Source: Atopobiaceae bacterium
Lineage (GTDB): Bacteria > Actinomycetota > Coriobacteriia > Coriobacteriales > Atopobiaceae
DNA length: 31,363 bases
Assembly: GCA_902834555.1 (NCBI GenBank)
Contig: CADFJN010000025.1
Coordinates: 1-31,363 of the forward strand
Direction of reading: 5' to 3'
Position numbers and translations under genes: made by a program. Of the stretch, positions 7,886 through 16,937 are shown piece after piece. The notes under the pieces were generated by a model, which was not told where the DNA came from, made no database searches, and saw only the letters and a list, made by a program, of their open reading frames with translations. The first letter of the stretch is position 1. Each line of letters starts with the position of its first letter.

Positions 7886-8208
7886 CCCACCTCCAGCTCC
7901 CAGTGGTGTACCTGCCCGCGCACCACGCAGCACCGCCTGCACCTCAGCACCTGCATGCCCGGGAGCGCACCCACGACCACACGGCTCCCGGCCGGAACCT
8001 CGAAGGCACCAGAGCTGTTCACCGCGTCAACGAAGACGCGGCCCGAGTGCGCCGACCCCCTGTGCGGCTCGTCCGAGACGGCGTCCTCGAGCTCCAGGCG
8101 CACGTGGCGAATCATGCGGGCGGCTTCTCGGCCGCCCTGCCCGTCCGAGGGGAAGACCAGCATGTCATCCGGGAGCAGCCGCCTCGGTATCGGCCTCAGG
8201 TACCTCAT
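7882..8208 (-). CDS. Putative minor capsid / head closure protein
   Basis: A 108-residue product starting MRYLRPIPRRLLPDD, a common opening in small minor capsid (head closure) proteins that follow the adaptor gene. The rest is beta-rich with a CRRCC cluster near the C-terminus. Its ATG overlaps the stop of the upstream connector gene and its stop overlaps the next start. The role rests mainly on order: capsid, adaptor, closure, completion. Confidence 0.6.
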   Translation of the reverse strand: MRYLRPIPRRLLPDDMLVFPSDGQGGREAARMIRHVRLELEDAVSDEPHRGSAHSGRVFVDAVNSSGAFEVPAGSRVVVGALPGMQVLRCRRCCVVRGQVHHWELEVG

Positions 8209-8585
8209 AGCCGCCCCGCCCCCGAGAAGGCGAGCCCCGAGCCCGCGAGCTCGGAGAGCGCCGCCTCGGTCGCGACCTCGCGACCCGTGGTGCCCTTCTC
8301 CATGTAGTTCGTCACCTTGAAGTCGCCGACCGCGTAGCCGCCCACGCGCCCCTCGCCGAACTCCGCGAAGGCGTCGGCCGCCGCGCAGCAGGCGCGGCCC
8401 CAGGCGAGGAGGTCGACAGCGTCCCACCTGTCCTCCGGCGACGCGCCTCCGCACAGCCCGCGCACGCACCTCAGCGCGGCGGGAAGCGCCTCCGCGTATG
8501 AGGACGCATCCAGGGTGCCGCCGTAAGAGTCCCGGTAGAAGAGGAAGGAGGGGCCGGATGGCCCCACGCCGTCGATGCCGGCCAT
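8205..8585 (-). CDS. Head-tail connector (adaptor) protein
   Basis: A 126-residue, largely helical product beginning ten bases after the major capsid gene, preceded by AGGGGG. Position and size fit a gp6/gp15-type adaptor that binds the portal ring, with an Ala-rich helical core and a Gly-rich C-terminus. No diagnostic motif is seen, so the call is positional. Confidence 0.6.
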   Translation of the reverse strand: MAGIDGVGPSGPSFLFYRDSYGGTLDASSYAEALPAALRCVRGLCGGASPEDRWDAVDLLAWGRACCAAADAFAEFGEGRVGGYAVGDFKVTNYMEKGTTGREVATEAALSELAGSGLAFSGAGRL

Positions 8586-8595
8586 CGCGCGCCCC

Positions 8596-9483
8596 CTATG
8601 CCGCCGGCGCGGCGCTCACGTGCACGCCCGCGAGCCTGTTGTCCAACAGTTCCACGATGCCGTACTTGCGGTACTTCATCATGTAGCTGTCGAGGCTCTC
8701 CAGCTCGTCCGGCGAGAAGACGCGCGACGCCACGTGCTTGTCGAACTTGATGACCGCGCTTCTCTCCACGACCATGAAGTTGATGGCGCGGCCGTCGGTG
8801 GCCTTCGCGTAGCCGAACTTGTCCGAGTCGCCGGACAGGAGGTCGATCTTCGTGTAGAAGCGCGCCTGCGGCACCTCGACGATGCGAGCGAAGCGCGTGA
8901 GCACGCGGTTGCTCATGTTGGGGTCCGCGAGGCTGTAGTCGTCGAGCAGGCCCTTGAGCGTGGGCGTGATGAAGAGGTAGCGGCTGCCGGTCGTGACCTC
9001 GGCCTCGTCCATTGCGTTCGTCACCTTGCGCAGGGCGGCAAGGACGTCAGTCGCCTTGGCCTTGGAGAGGTCGGCCGAGTCGATGGCGACGCCCTCGTGC
9101 CCCGCGATCTGGGCGTAGGTGTAGGCGTCCGCCTCCGGGGCCACCTGCGTGCGCTGCAGCTCGGCGCCGGCCTGCACGAAGCAGTCCAGGACGCCCGCCT
9201 CCTCGACGTCCATCACGTCGGCCATAAGGCGGATGCCGCGGTCGTAGCCGAAGGTCTTCGTCTCGTAGGAGAAGTCGATGGAGCCGGTCTTGTATCCCAC
9301 GTTGCGCGTGTAGTCGCCCAGGCCGGAGACCGCGATCTTCGGGATCATAATCTCCTTCGCGTTTCGCCCCGCGCGAGCCAAGCGAGCCGGCGAGTTCAGG
9401 CAGGTGCTCGTGGCCTCCCTCTTGTAGACAGCGTCCAGAACGGACACGTAGTTCTTCGCGTACTCGATCTTGTTGACGGCCAT
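8596..9483 (-). CDS. Major capsid protein
   Basis: A 295-residue protein preceded by GTAAGGAG and lying four bases after the scaffold gene. It resembles Firmicutes/actinobacterial prophage capsid proteins: an opening NKIEYAKNYVSVLD, a central YETKTFGYDRG segment and an E-loop-like region before IMIPKI. HK97-type fold and assembly on the scaffold are expected. Size is normal and the gene appears intact. Confidence 0.82.
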   Translation of the reverse strand: MAVNKIEYAKNYVSVLDAVYKREATSTCLNSPARLARAGRNAKEIMIPKIAVSGLGDYTRNVGYKTGSIDFSYETKTFGYDRGIRLMADVMDVEEAGVLDCFVQAGAELQRTQVAPEADAYTYAQIAGHEGVAIDSADLSKAKATDVLAALRKVTNAMDEAEVTTGSRYLFITPTLKGLLDDYSLADPNMSNRVLTRFARIVEVPQARFYTKIDLLSGDSDKFGYAKATDGRAINFMVVERSAVIKFDKHVASRVFSPDELESLDSYMMKYRKYGIVELLDNRLAGVHVSAAPAA

Positions 9484-9486
9484 GGG

Positions 9487-10038
9487 CTACTCCTTACCCT
9501 CGTCATCGTCGGAAAGGCCCGCGAGCTCGCGCCAGTGCTTCAAACGTTCCTTCTCCGCGCTCCCACCGGAAGCACCCGCGGGCTCGAGCCCGGTCGTGCC
9601 GCCCTCGGCGGAGGCTGCAGAGAAGAGCCACGGCTCGGCCTTCGCGAGCGCCTCGACGTTCCCGTCGTGCTCCGCCAGGAGCGCCTTCGCGGCGGTGACG
9701 GACCGCGCGCCGGCGGACCTCAGCGCGAACTCCGTGCGCTCGTCGGCGAGGCGGGCCTTCAGGTCGGCGATCTCCTTGCCGAGCCTCTCCGTCGCCTCCG
9801 CTGTCTTGGCGGCCTCGGCCACCTTCGCCTGGAGCGCCTCGATCTCGGCGTCCTTGGCCTTCAGCTGCGCGGCGTAGTCGGTGTCGCCTCCGCTCACCGT
9901 GTCCTCCTGGGGCTCCTGCTGGTCCTGCTTCTGCACCGCCTGCGCGTCGACGCCCGGCTCCTGCCCGCCCTGCTTCTGGTTCTCGCTCTGCCCGACCTGG
10001 CCCTGCGCCTGCTGCATGCCACTGGACTCACCCTCCAT
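9487..10038 (-). CDS. Capsid scaffolding protein
   Basis: The 183-residue product is Gln/Glu-rich at the N-terminus (1-60), has a long coiled coil (about 65-125, heptads with AKDAEIEALQAKVAEA) and a polar C-terminus. This is the usual shape of a phage scaffold, lying just before the capsid gene. Start chosen at 10038 because AAAGGCGG precedes it; an ATG ten codons upstream lies within a terminator hairpin. It normally follows portal and minor head genes, but here it follows a defence cargo. Confidence 0.8.
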   Translation of the reverse strand: MEGESSGMQQAQGQVGQSENQKQGGQEPGVDAQAVQKQDQQEPQEDTVSGGDTDYAAQLKAKDAEIEALQAKVAEAAKTAEATERLGKEIADLKARLADERTEFALRSAGARSVTAAKALLAEHDGNVEALAKAEPWLFSAASAEGGTTGLEPAGASGGSAEKERLKHWRELAGLSDDDEGKE

Positions 10039-10066
10039 TGCGACCGCCTTTCCGCGTCGTGCGGGC

Positions 10067-10110
10067 AAAAGAGAAATGCCCGCACCTTCTAGGTACGGGC
10101 ATTGTCTTTT
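10067..10110. terminator. Bidirectional terminator after the defence operon
   Basis: Hairpin 10076-10102 (ATGCCCG-C-ACC / GGT-A-CGGGCAT, loop TTCTA). On the minus strand it is followed by TTCTCTTTT and on the plus strand by TGTCTTTT, so it can stop transcription both ways. A second perfect hairpin (10059-10067 with 10077-10085) shares bases with it, so the two cannot form together. It separates the STAND gene from the scaffold gene. Confidence 0.75.
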
Positions 10111-10140
10111 GGCGTCACAAGCGGGACGGGAGGGGTAGTG

Positions 10141-13100
10141 CTAGGAATCGGTTTTGCCAGGGTCTGCGAGACTCTTGGAATCGCGATATTTCGACAAGAT
10201 GCGCTCTATTAGGTCGTTGGATGGCGGTTGAGGTTTCTCTACCTCTCGCTCCGACACTGGGTAAGAGGTATATTCGCCATCTTTGGAGTACCAGATAATC
10301 CAAGAGTCATCGATCCGGTCGTTAAGTCCGGGAATGCGCTCTCGAGCGAGGCTGGTTGCATCCCTCTCGACAGTCGCATACCAAACCAGCGACTTTCCGC
10401 ATCCACTCAGTCTGTCCAGGAGAGTGCGTTTGTCAGCAAGGAGAGCCTTGTATTCATGCCTGTACGGAGTCCCGAACTCAACGTATTCGAAGCGGGGGAT
10501 TCGATTTGAATCGTAGTAACGGCAGCCGTCCGTATAAGAGATGTCACAGAGAGCCCTCGCGAGTTTAGATGGAAAATAATAAAAGTATTCGCCCGCATCA
10601 ATCAGCCTTGCGACGCATTCGCCAGAAAGCGGCCGGGCCTCCAAGTGCGCCCCTGCGACCATCTCGGGCCGCGACGGCTCGTCATACTCCTCCATCCAGG
10701 GGGACGAAAGGATCTCGATCGGAGAGAGGTAGCACGCCGACGTGGAGAAGCCAACCTGGAAATTTGAGGCGCTATCGTAGCCATCGATACAGGCGCAAGA
10801 GGCACCCACCAACTTGTCAATCTCCGTGTTGGCCATCGCGCCGGCGTATAGCCATACGCGAGACTCCTTGCCGCACGTACCCCAGTCGTTCGCGTAGAGC
10901 GCGACGGGGATGGTGTCGCCCGCTACCGAGAGGTCCGTGTTGGGCTGGAAGTCCAAGAGGACCGTCGCGGCATCGGCGCTTGCGGAGGTAATCCAGCTTC
11001 GAAGCTCTTCTTCGGCTGACGGCGCGGACGAGTAATCGCAGGAGAATGGCGCGGGGAACTGGGGCTCTTGGCCCTTTCTTCCCTCCTTGAGTCGGAGCAC
11101 GGTCGTCTCGAGCAAGGGGCTGTCGAAGCTGAGGAGCGTGCCATAATCCGTCACGAGTCCGCCGTCGTTGATGCCGTTTGCCTGTTCCCCGTACTGGAAC
11201 CGGTCCTGGACGGGGACGCGGTCCGCCATGTAGCCGCAGATCTCGCGGAGTGCGCACCAGACGTACTTCTCGGCGACAGTCATCACCGTGCTCCGCGCGC
11301 CGTGGTCGGCGGGATGGAAGTAGCTGAGTATCGCGCGGTCAATGCCATCGGGGCGATGCCCATCGTCCGGGGCGCCGGCATCGATTGAGTCGGGGACGTA
11401 GCCGCGGTCGAGGAGGAACTGATATGCGGCTGCTATGACCCACCCATCGAAAGAGGGGGTCTCGACGCCGGCGGCGTAAGCCGATTCAGCGATGACGGGG
11501 CTTGCAGTCGCGTTGTCACCCTTCTCGTAAGGGCCGAAGCGGTAGATACCGAAGGCGCTTGCGAGTGGGTCGACCAGCACGTATCGCGCCAGGTCGTAAT
11601 GGATTGGCCAGTAGCCATCCATGTATTCCGCCTTGCATGCGTCTGGGAAGATTGGCAACACGTCATCGCCATGGATGGCATATGGCGGCCTGCATCGGTC
11701 GACCTCCTTTTCGCTGAATAGGCCGTCTGAGTGGCACCTTTCGACGAGAATCCTTCCATAGAAGCGGAGCGCGGCATCGCGGTTGCCCGGTCTGTCGGGG
11801 TCGGAGAAGAGGGAGCCAAGGACCAGCCGACCGATTTCCTCCTCATCGGCAGGGTCGACTACGCCCCTGCATACGACCTCCTCGGCTATTGCGAAAAGGT
11901 CTTCGCGGACCTGCGGGTCATCGATGGAGCAGAAGCGGCCAAAGAGCTGCGTGAACTCGCCTGGGGTGGAGATGGCCCACTCGACGAGCTCGCTCCTGCA
12001 GTGCCTCCTCTTGAGGTTGCTCAGCGAGGACAGGCACCATGCCAGAACAAGTGGCATCTGAGTGCTCGTCTCATTCGGGTGGAGCCGAGGCATGCTGTCC
12101 AGGATCTCCCGCTCATGGTAGAGGGCGGTTTGGTAGCTGATGCCACGGACGCGCATCGACGGAGGAAGCGACCACACGGAGTCTCGCTCGGCGGGGCTAC
12201 CGAAGGTTCTCAGATACTTGTCCAGGAGCGTGGGACCAAGCGGATGGTCCTTCAATTCTGCCACCCGGATGACGAGTCCGTTGACAATCTTAGACAGACC
12301 GTTCGGTCCGCTCCCCATCTCATCGAGGACCCACTCTTTGAACGGGGCGACAGCGTCCGGACGTGCATTGGAGAGTGCGAAGAGGGTGAGCCTATATGCC
12401 TCCCCGTCTCCCACTGCGGTCGCGAGCTCCTTGCAGTCAAGAGGCAAGATACCCTTCTGCTCGACGAGGAGGATGGACACCATTTCCGCAGCGTCGCGCT
12501 GTCTTGCAAGGAGGTCGCAGCCAGGACCGAAGCCGTCCTCAACCATGAGAACAGCCATGAAGTAGTCCCAGAGGTGCCGTGCGCCAACGGCATAGGCGAC
12601 ATTGCGGTCGAAGGCGCCCGCACCCTTGGTTTGCCGTTTGCAGAGAATGCCATAACTATCGAGAAGCCCGGTCATCTGCGTGGTTGCCTTCGCGTCCAAG
12701 CCGGCTTCGGCAAACGCCTCACCGAGCTCTCTCTTGCTTAGCTGACTGCGACCGGATTCCAGGAAAACACGCGCGAGTTTGAGAAGCGCTTCTCGTAGGG
12801 GACGTTCCTCAACCAAATCGCGGTGGTTCCGTACGGCGAATTCCTCCTCGAGCCTTTCGATTTCCCTTTCCACAAGCTCCGTCAAGCAGGTTGAGACATT
12901 GGCGGGGACTTTCTTTCCGCGGAAGGCAGTGCAGAACATCTGCAGCTCCATGGGCGTCCTTATCAGCCACTTAAGCTGCTCGTTACCATCAAGGTCTATC
13001 TCATAGTGCTCAATGTAGCTGTCGAAAAGCCGGCTTGCGGGAACGTCGCCGCCATCGTGTAGGCGGTAGGAGCACGAGGTGAGACCGCGGTCCTTGAAGG

Positions 13101-14547
13101 CGATGCCGCTTGGCCGTGAGGAGTATGCGAATCTAATGCGCGGGTATCTGCGGCTTATGGCGTCTCCCTGCCTCATCATTTCTGCCCAGAAGGAGGAGGG
13201 GGGCCTCTCATCGAGGCCATCGACGAGGATGGCGACCTTGGACATCACGCAGAGGTCGTCATCGTTAACGTCATGAAGCGCTGCCTGGGAGGAGAGCGCC
13301 TGCCACAAGGCGGACTCGCCCCAACCCGAGCCGATGCCGAGAGCGTTGACTACAGCCTGCCACCAGCTTTCGTGATCCATCACAGAAGAGGCGGGGATGA
13401 GAATCGGAACGTGTAGCTGGCTCCGCTGGTATTCCTGGGCCTTCTTTGCGAAGCCGCAGGTCTTGCCGGTACCCTGCTCGCCCTCTATAACGCAATGGGG
13501 CTCGCAAAGGGTTTGTCGGGCATCGCGTTCGATTTCCCATGGCGAAGGAGCAGACCTGAGATCGTCGAGCAGTCTGTCGAGCTCATTGAGGTGCCCAGAC
13601 AGTCGATAGCTCCCCTTCGCATCATATACTGCGGAGGAGAAGCTCTCGATGGCTGCGACGTCAACCTCAAGGGGTTTGACGTCGAGGAAGTGGTCTGGTT
13701 CGTCCGAGAGAGATATCTTCAGTTCGGAGAGTCGACGGGAGAAGCTGGTCAAAGCGTCTGTGCAAGCGAGGGCATTGTCCCTCAGACCGAGCGCCGTCTC
13801 GTCGTCCACTTCGATTAGTGAAGTAATTCTAAACTCAATTTGCTCGCACAGGGTGATGTTGGCATCGATTTTCTCGATTAGAGCAAGCCTCGCGTCTCGT
13901 GTACCGAAGAAGCTATCGAGGAAGTGAGACATTCCTCCGGCATCGGTTAGTTCTGGAACGTATCGGCTCTCGAGAGCACCAACAGCCTTCTCAAGCGAAA
14001 GCTCGATTGCCTCCGGGTTTACAAGGGAATGTTCGAACCAAAAGCGCCAACGCCCCTCGTTCTCGGGTTGTTGGAGCTGATTGAAGATTTCGCTCTCGCC
14101 CCAAAGAGTTATCTGTAAACAAGGGTATTTGGTTTTAGCCTGTTTGATGAAATCGTTCCAGCTCTCGTCTTCGCCCTTGGTCCTCTTCTTGCCTCTGCCC
14201 AACTTTGCAGAAGTTAGATCATGCGGGATGCAAATGACGTATCGGCCCATCGACGGGCGCACGCTCATCGCTGCCTCGAGAGATTTATGAAGCTCTCTAT
14301 ATTGGGTTGGTTTCAAAGACTTGGGGAACCACTTTGCTTGCAGTCCGACCCAATCGCCGCAAATCGTATCGTGCCAATAGGCCTCGATTCCTCCGTCGCC
14401 CCCGGCACCGCGGATGTTGCGATATATCCAACCTTCTCCGTATTGTTCGCGATGCCTTCCCCATGTCTCGAAGAGCTGACAGCACAGCTCTTCGAAAGCA
14501 TCTCTGTTGCCCATGCCATGGTCATTGAACTCGTCGAAGATGCTCAT
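10141..14547 (-). CDS. STAND-like NTPase with N-terminal Mrr/Cap4-like nuclease (Avs-like anti-phage protein)
   Basis: The 1468-residue product has three parts. Residues 15-175 look like a PD-(D/E)XK nuclease of the Mrr/Cap4 type: GGDGGIEA (D51, E55) and LQAKWF (Q70, K72). Residues 330-600 form a P-loop NTPase with Walker A GEQGTGKT (356-363), Walker B VAILVDGLDE (438-447) and a YSSRPSG sensor-like motif (475-481). About 850 further residues have no recognised motif and are the likely sensor. This nuclease-STAND-sensor order is that of Avs (AVAST) proteins, which detect phage portal or terminase and then degrade DNA. It starts 12 bases after the restriction gene and ends at its own terminator. 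The Avs subtype cannot be assigned by eye. Confidence 0.78.
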   Translation of the reverse strand: MSIFDEFNDHGMGNRDAFEELCCQLFETWGRHREQYGEGWIYRNIRGAGGDGGIEAYWHDTICGDWVGLQAKWFPKSLKPTQYRELHKSLEAAMSVRPSMGRYVICIPHDLTSAKLGRGKKRTKGEDESWNDFIKQAKTKYPCLQITLWGESEIFNQLQQPENEGRWRFWFEHSLVNPEAIELSLEKAVGALESRYVPELTDAGGMSHFLDSFFGTRDARLALIEKIDANITLCEQIEFRITSLIEVDDETALGLRDNALACTDALTSFSRRLSELKISLSDEPDHFLDVKPLEVDVAAIESFSSAVYDAKGSYRLSGHLNELDRLLDDLRSAPSPWEIERDARQTLCEPHCVIEGEQGTGKTCGFAKKAQEYQRSQLHVPILIPASSVMDHESWWQAVVNALGIGSGWGESALWQALSSQAALHDVNDDDLCVMSKVAILVDGLDERPPSSFWAEMMRQGDAISRRYPRIRFAYSSRPSGIAFKDRGLTSCSYRLHDGGDVPASRLFDSYIEHYEIDLDGNEQLKWLIRTPMELQMFCTAFRGKKVPANVSTCLTELVEREIERLEEEFAVRNHRDLVEERPLREALLKLARVFLESGRSQLSKRELGEAFAEAGLDAKATTQMTGLLDSYGILCKRQTKGAGAFDRNVAYAVGARHLWDYFMAVLMVEDGFGPGCDLLARQRDAAEMVSILLVEQKGILPLDCKELATAVGDGEAYRLTLFALSNARPDAVAPFKEWVLDEMGSGPNGLSKIVNGLVIRVAELKDHPLGPTLLDKYLRTFGSPAERDSVWSLPPSMRVRGISYQTALYHEREILDSMPRLHPNETSTQMPLVLAWCLSSLSNLKRRHCRSELVEWAISTPGEFTQLFGRFCSIDDPQVREDLFAIAEEVVCRGVVDPADEEEIGRLVLGSLFSDPDRPGNRDAALRFYGRILVERCHSDGLFSEKEVDRCRPPYAIHGDDVLPIFPDACKAEYMDGYWPIHYDLARYVLVDPLASAFGIYRFGPYEKGDNATASPVIAESAYAAGVETPSFDGWVIAAAYQFLLDRGYVPDSIDAGAPDDGHRPDGIDRAILSYFHPADHGARSTVMTVAEKYVWCALREICGYMADRVPVQDRFQYGEQANGINDGGLVTDYGTLLSFDSPLLETTVLRLKEGRKGQEPQFPAPFSCDYSSAPSAEEELRSWITSASADAATVLLDFQPNTDLSVAGDTIPVALYANDWGTCGKESRVWLYAGAMANTEIDKLVGASCACIDGYDSASNFQVGFSTSACYLSPIEILSSPWMEEYDEPSRPEMVAGAHLEARPLSGECVARLIDAGEYFYYFPSKLARALCDISYTDGCRYYDSNRIPRFEYVEFGTPYRHEYKALLADKRTLLDRLSGCGKSLVWYATVERDATSLARERIPGLNDRIDDSWIIWYSKDGEYTSYPVSEREVEKPQPPSNDLIERILSKYRDSKSLADPGKTDS

Positions 14548-14559
14548 GGTTATCCATAG

Positions 14560-15507
14560 TTACAGGTCGTATGGACCAAGAAAACGTTTGCCATCAAGGT
14601 GAATCATGTGGTCGGGAGTATCAGCACACCATGCTTCTGTTTCCCATGCAAGATCGACAAAATATTTTCTCATGGTCGCTCGGTCGGGGAAACAGGAGAC
14701 GAGGACAAGGGGACAATTGGCGTCTGCAAATAGGTCTTCAATCTCATATTTTCTGGTTACATCAATAGGGCCATGGCTGCTGCAAGCCTCCATGAGAAAG
14801 AGCCAGTTCTTGTCACAGTCCCAGACGATAAGGTCAGGAGCCTTACCATGGGTAGGGATGGAAACATTGAGCTGTTTCAACACTGGATCGGCCTTGTCAC
14901 GTAGAGCTTTGTCAGTGTCATCAATGAAAAGCACCTCGCCGCCAGGGATGAAACGTGGACAAAACTCCTCGACCATCGCTTGGATTAAAGTGTTTTGTCC
15001 ACCCGCCGAAAGCGTCAGCTCGCTACCATCGGGAAGCGTTACAGGAACACGAGCCATATCTCGGCGTTCAACGACAAAAGCGAGCCAATTCTCAACTGCC
15101 TGATGAAAGTGGTTGAGCTCGTTTCGATATTCGGGACTGTCAATGGAACGGATTACATTGAGCGCGATTGGAGAAATGCGGTAATTGTTCTTCGGACTAT
15201 TTGTAGGTCTCTCGGGATTATCAGCGTTATATTCGACGAGACCCCCTTGCATAAACTGATGGAGCGTGAATCTTCGTATGGTCTCGCGAGTATTCGGTTT
15301 GTAATCCTGACCAAGTTCGTCACGAATCCAGTCCATGATATCGCGTGTCGTATACATCGCGTTTGTTGCAGAGTCCCAAGAATCACCCTCACGCAGATGG
15401 GCGAGCGCCAGCATCGTCATGGCAGAGCGTTCGTTGCTTCGCTCTGCATCCATGCCAAGATCGGCCAAAGCCGAACGCATAGTCTCAATCATCTCGTTGC
15501 GATTCAT
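14560..15507 (-). CDS. BsuBI/PstI-type type II restriction endonuclease
   Basis: With the start at 15507 the product is 315 residues, close to R.BsuBI and R.PstI. The second half matches this family: a PD motif (P224-D225) followed by LFLMEACSSHGPI with E240, then a conserved HGPI turn and C-terminal helices. The N-terminal half is a helical, winged-helix-like region. Family enzymes cut CTGCAG; that specificity is inferred here. The start overlaps the methyltransferase stop (ATGA). An ATG 20 codons earlier is less likely because it would overlap that gene by 64 bases. CTGCAG sites occur throughout the window (for example at 1370), so the cognate methylase is needed. Confidence 0.85.
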   Translation of the reverse strand: MNRNEMIETMRSALADLGMDAERSNERSAMTMLALAHLREGDSWDSATNAMYTTRDIMDWIRDELGQDYKPNTRETIRRFTLHQFMQGGLVEYNADNPERPTNSPKNNYRISPIALNVIRSIDSPEYRNELNHFHQAVENWLAFVVERRDMARVPVTLPDGSELTLSAGGQNTLIQAMVEEFCPRFIPGGEVLFIDDTDKALRDKADPVLKQLNVSIPTHGKAPDLIVWDCDKNWLFLMEACSSHGPIDVTRKYEIEDLFADANCPLVLVSCFPDRATMRKYFVDLAWETEAWCADTPDHMIHLDGKRFLGPYDL

Positions 15508-16919
15508 TGTTTCATCAGCTCCTCGCAGACTGAATCGGTCTCGCTTTGTGTCATATCTGGATGCCAATTTCGCCCAACCTTTTCGAGAGCGGAGAGATCA
15601 GGGCAAGGAATGGCTTTGATGTCGCGGGCATTGACCTGTGTTGACCCAGAGACGCCTCGAAACCAATCATCAACCAAAGTTGAATCAAGCCAGATTGCTA
15701 GACCACGAGCAAGATTGGGAGATTGCAGGGGAATAGTATGGCGAGGCGAACCCGCATGAATATAGGAAGTATGGTTTTCCAAAGCCAATTCGCGGTCAGT
15801 GACGAGGGGATAGGCAACAACTCTTCTCTTCTCTTCCTTTGCGGAAAAGCGCCTAACAACAACATAGTTGCCTGGAGGAAGGACCTGCCTTTTTGCCCAA
15901 TCATCAGTAGTTTTAAACCACTGTCCCTTGCCAAGGGTGTCCAGAGGATGAGAGAACTTGCCACCTGGGAAATTGCCAGCGTAAACAAGAGGGACGGAAG
16001 GAACATCGACCGGCTTGTCATTTGAGATGTAATCTCTGCTTCTGAAATCAACGACCTTTCCCGTCGAAGCACAAAGACCCTTTTCAGCGATTGTCTTGTC
16101 GAACAAGCTGATGCAGGAGGGGTCAATTCGAACAACTAAATCGTTACCCACAATGAGACTAGCTGATGGGTAAAGTTTGATATTTGCTTTATCAAATTTC
16201 GTAGTTGAAGACCCAACGGAAATTGACGGGGTCTGGGACTTTCGAGAAAGCCGTACGAGCATGGTTTCCTGCAATACGTCGGTATCAGCAAATATCTCAC
16301 CGCGAGATTCGTAGACGTGCATCATATCGAGTGAACAATTAGAGAAAACCCATTTCCTAAATGGGATGAAGTAATTTCCATTAGTCCAAGACCTTGGAAT
16401 GATTGCGACAATCTCCCCATTTGGCGCAAGGTGCTCGACAGCCCGCATAATAAAAGCGGTGTAGAGATTTGGGCTTCTGGCTGGAAGCCCCCCTTGTCGT
16501 AAGTCATCGGCTGCCATTTTTTTATACGGGGGATTTAAGATAATTCGATTATAGGAATGTAAAAGTACTGGATTCGTGTAAGTAAAGGCCGCTATTGCGT
16601 CGCCGCAAACGGTCTCGCCATCGACTAAGGGTCGGACATCGCGGTCGTAGATTCGAGCAAGAACATCGTCTAGCTCTATGGCATCCGCCCTTCTAAGAGC
16701 GTTGCCATAGCGTTCAGCCACGGCAATGGTGAGAATACCGGTTCCGGCTCCAAGATCAAGGAGATCAATCGGCCCCTCAGGATCACTAAACATAGAAGCA
16801 GCCAGTTTTGCCACTTCGGGTGGCGTAAGATGCTGTGCCAGCATATGTCTGTGCTCGACTGAAGTGGCGTCAATAACGCGCGTCCGAACTTCTGAGGCAT
16901 GTTCAAGTGCATCTGACAA
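15504..16919 (-). CDS. Gamma-type N6-adenine DNA methyltransferase of a PstI-like system
   Basis: A ~471-residue protein with AdoMet motif I DLGAGTG (about 55-61) and catalytic motif IV NPPY (about 129-132), preceded by HLTPPEVAKLAASMF, the usual opening of gamma-class enzymes. Gamma order (motif I before NPPY) and size match the methylase partners of PstI-type nucleases. The C-terminal half, with no motif I can name, should be the target-recognition part. Start is uncertain: a TTG at 16919 has GGGCAGG six bases upstream; a TTG at 16937 is possible. It leads the operon, so the host is methylated before the nuclease appears. Base composition is clearly more AT-rich than the phage genes. Confidence 0.88.
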   Translation of the reverse strand: MSDALEHASEVRTRVIDATSVEHRHMLAQHLTPPEVAKLAASMFSDPEGPIDLLDLGAGTGILTIAVAERYGNALRRADAIELDDVLARIYDRDVRPLVDGETVCGDAIAAFTYTNPVLLHSYNRIILNPPYKKMAADDLRQGGLPARSPNLYTAFIMRAVEHLAPNGEIVAIIPRSWTNGNYFIPFRKWVFSNCSLDMMHVYESRGEIFADTDVLQETMLVRLSRKSQTPSISVGSSTTKFDKANIKLYPSASLIVGNDLVVRIDPSCISLFDKTIAEKGLCASTGKVVDFRSRDYISNDKPVDVPSVPLVYAGNFPGGKFSHPLDTLGKGQWFKTTDDWAKRQVLPPGNYVVVRRFSAKEEKRRVVAYPLVTDRELALENHTSYIHAGSPRHTIPLQSPNLARGLAIWLDSTLVDDWFRGVSGSTQVNARDIKAIPCPDLSALEKVGRNWHPDMTQSETDSVCEELMKQ

Positions 16920-16937
16920 TATTTGCCTGCCCTTCAA

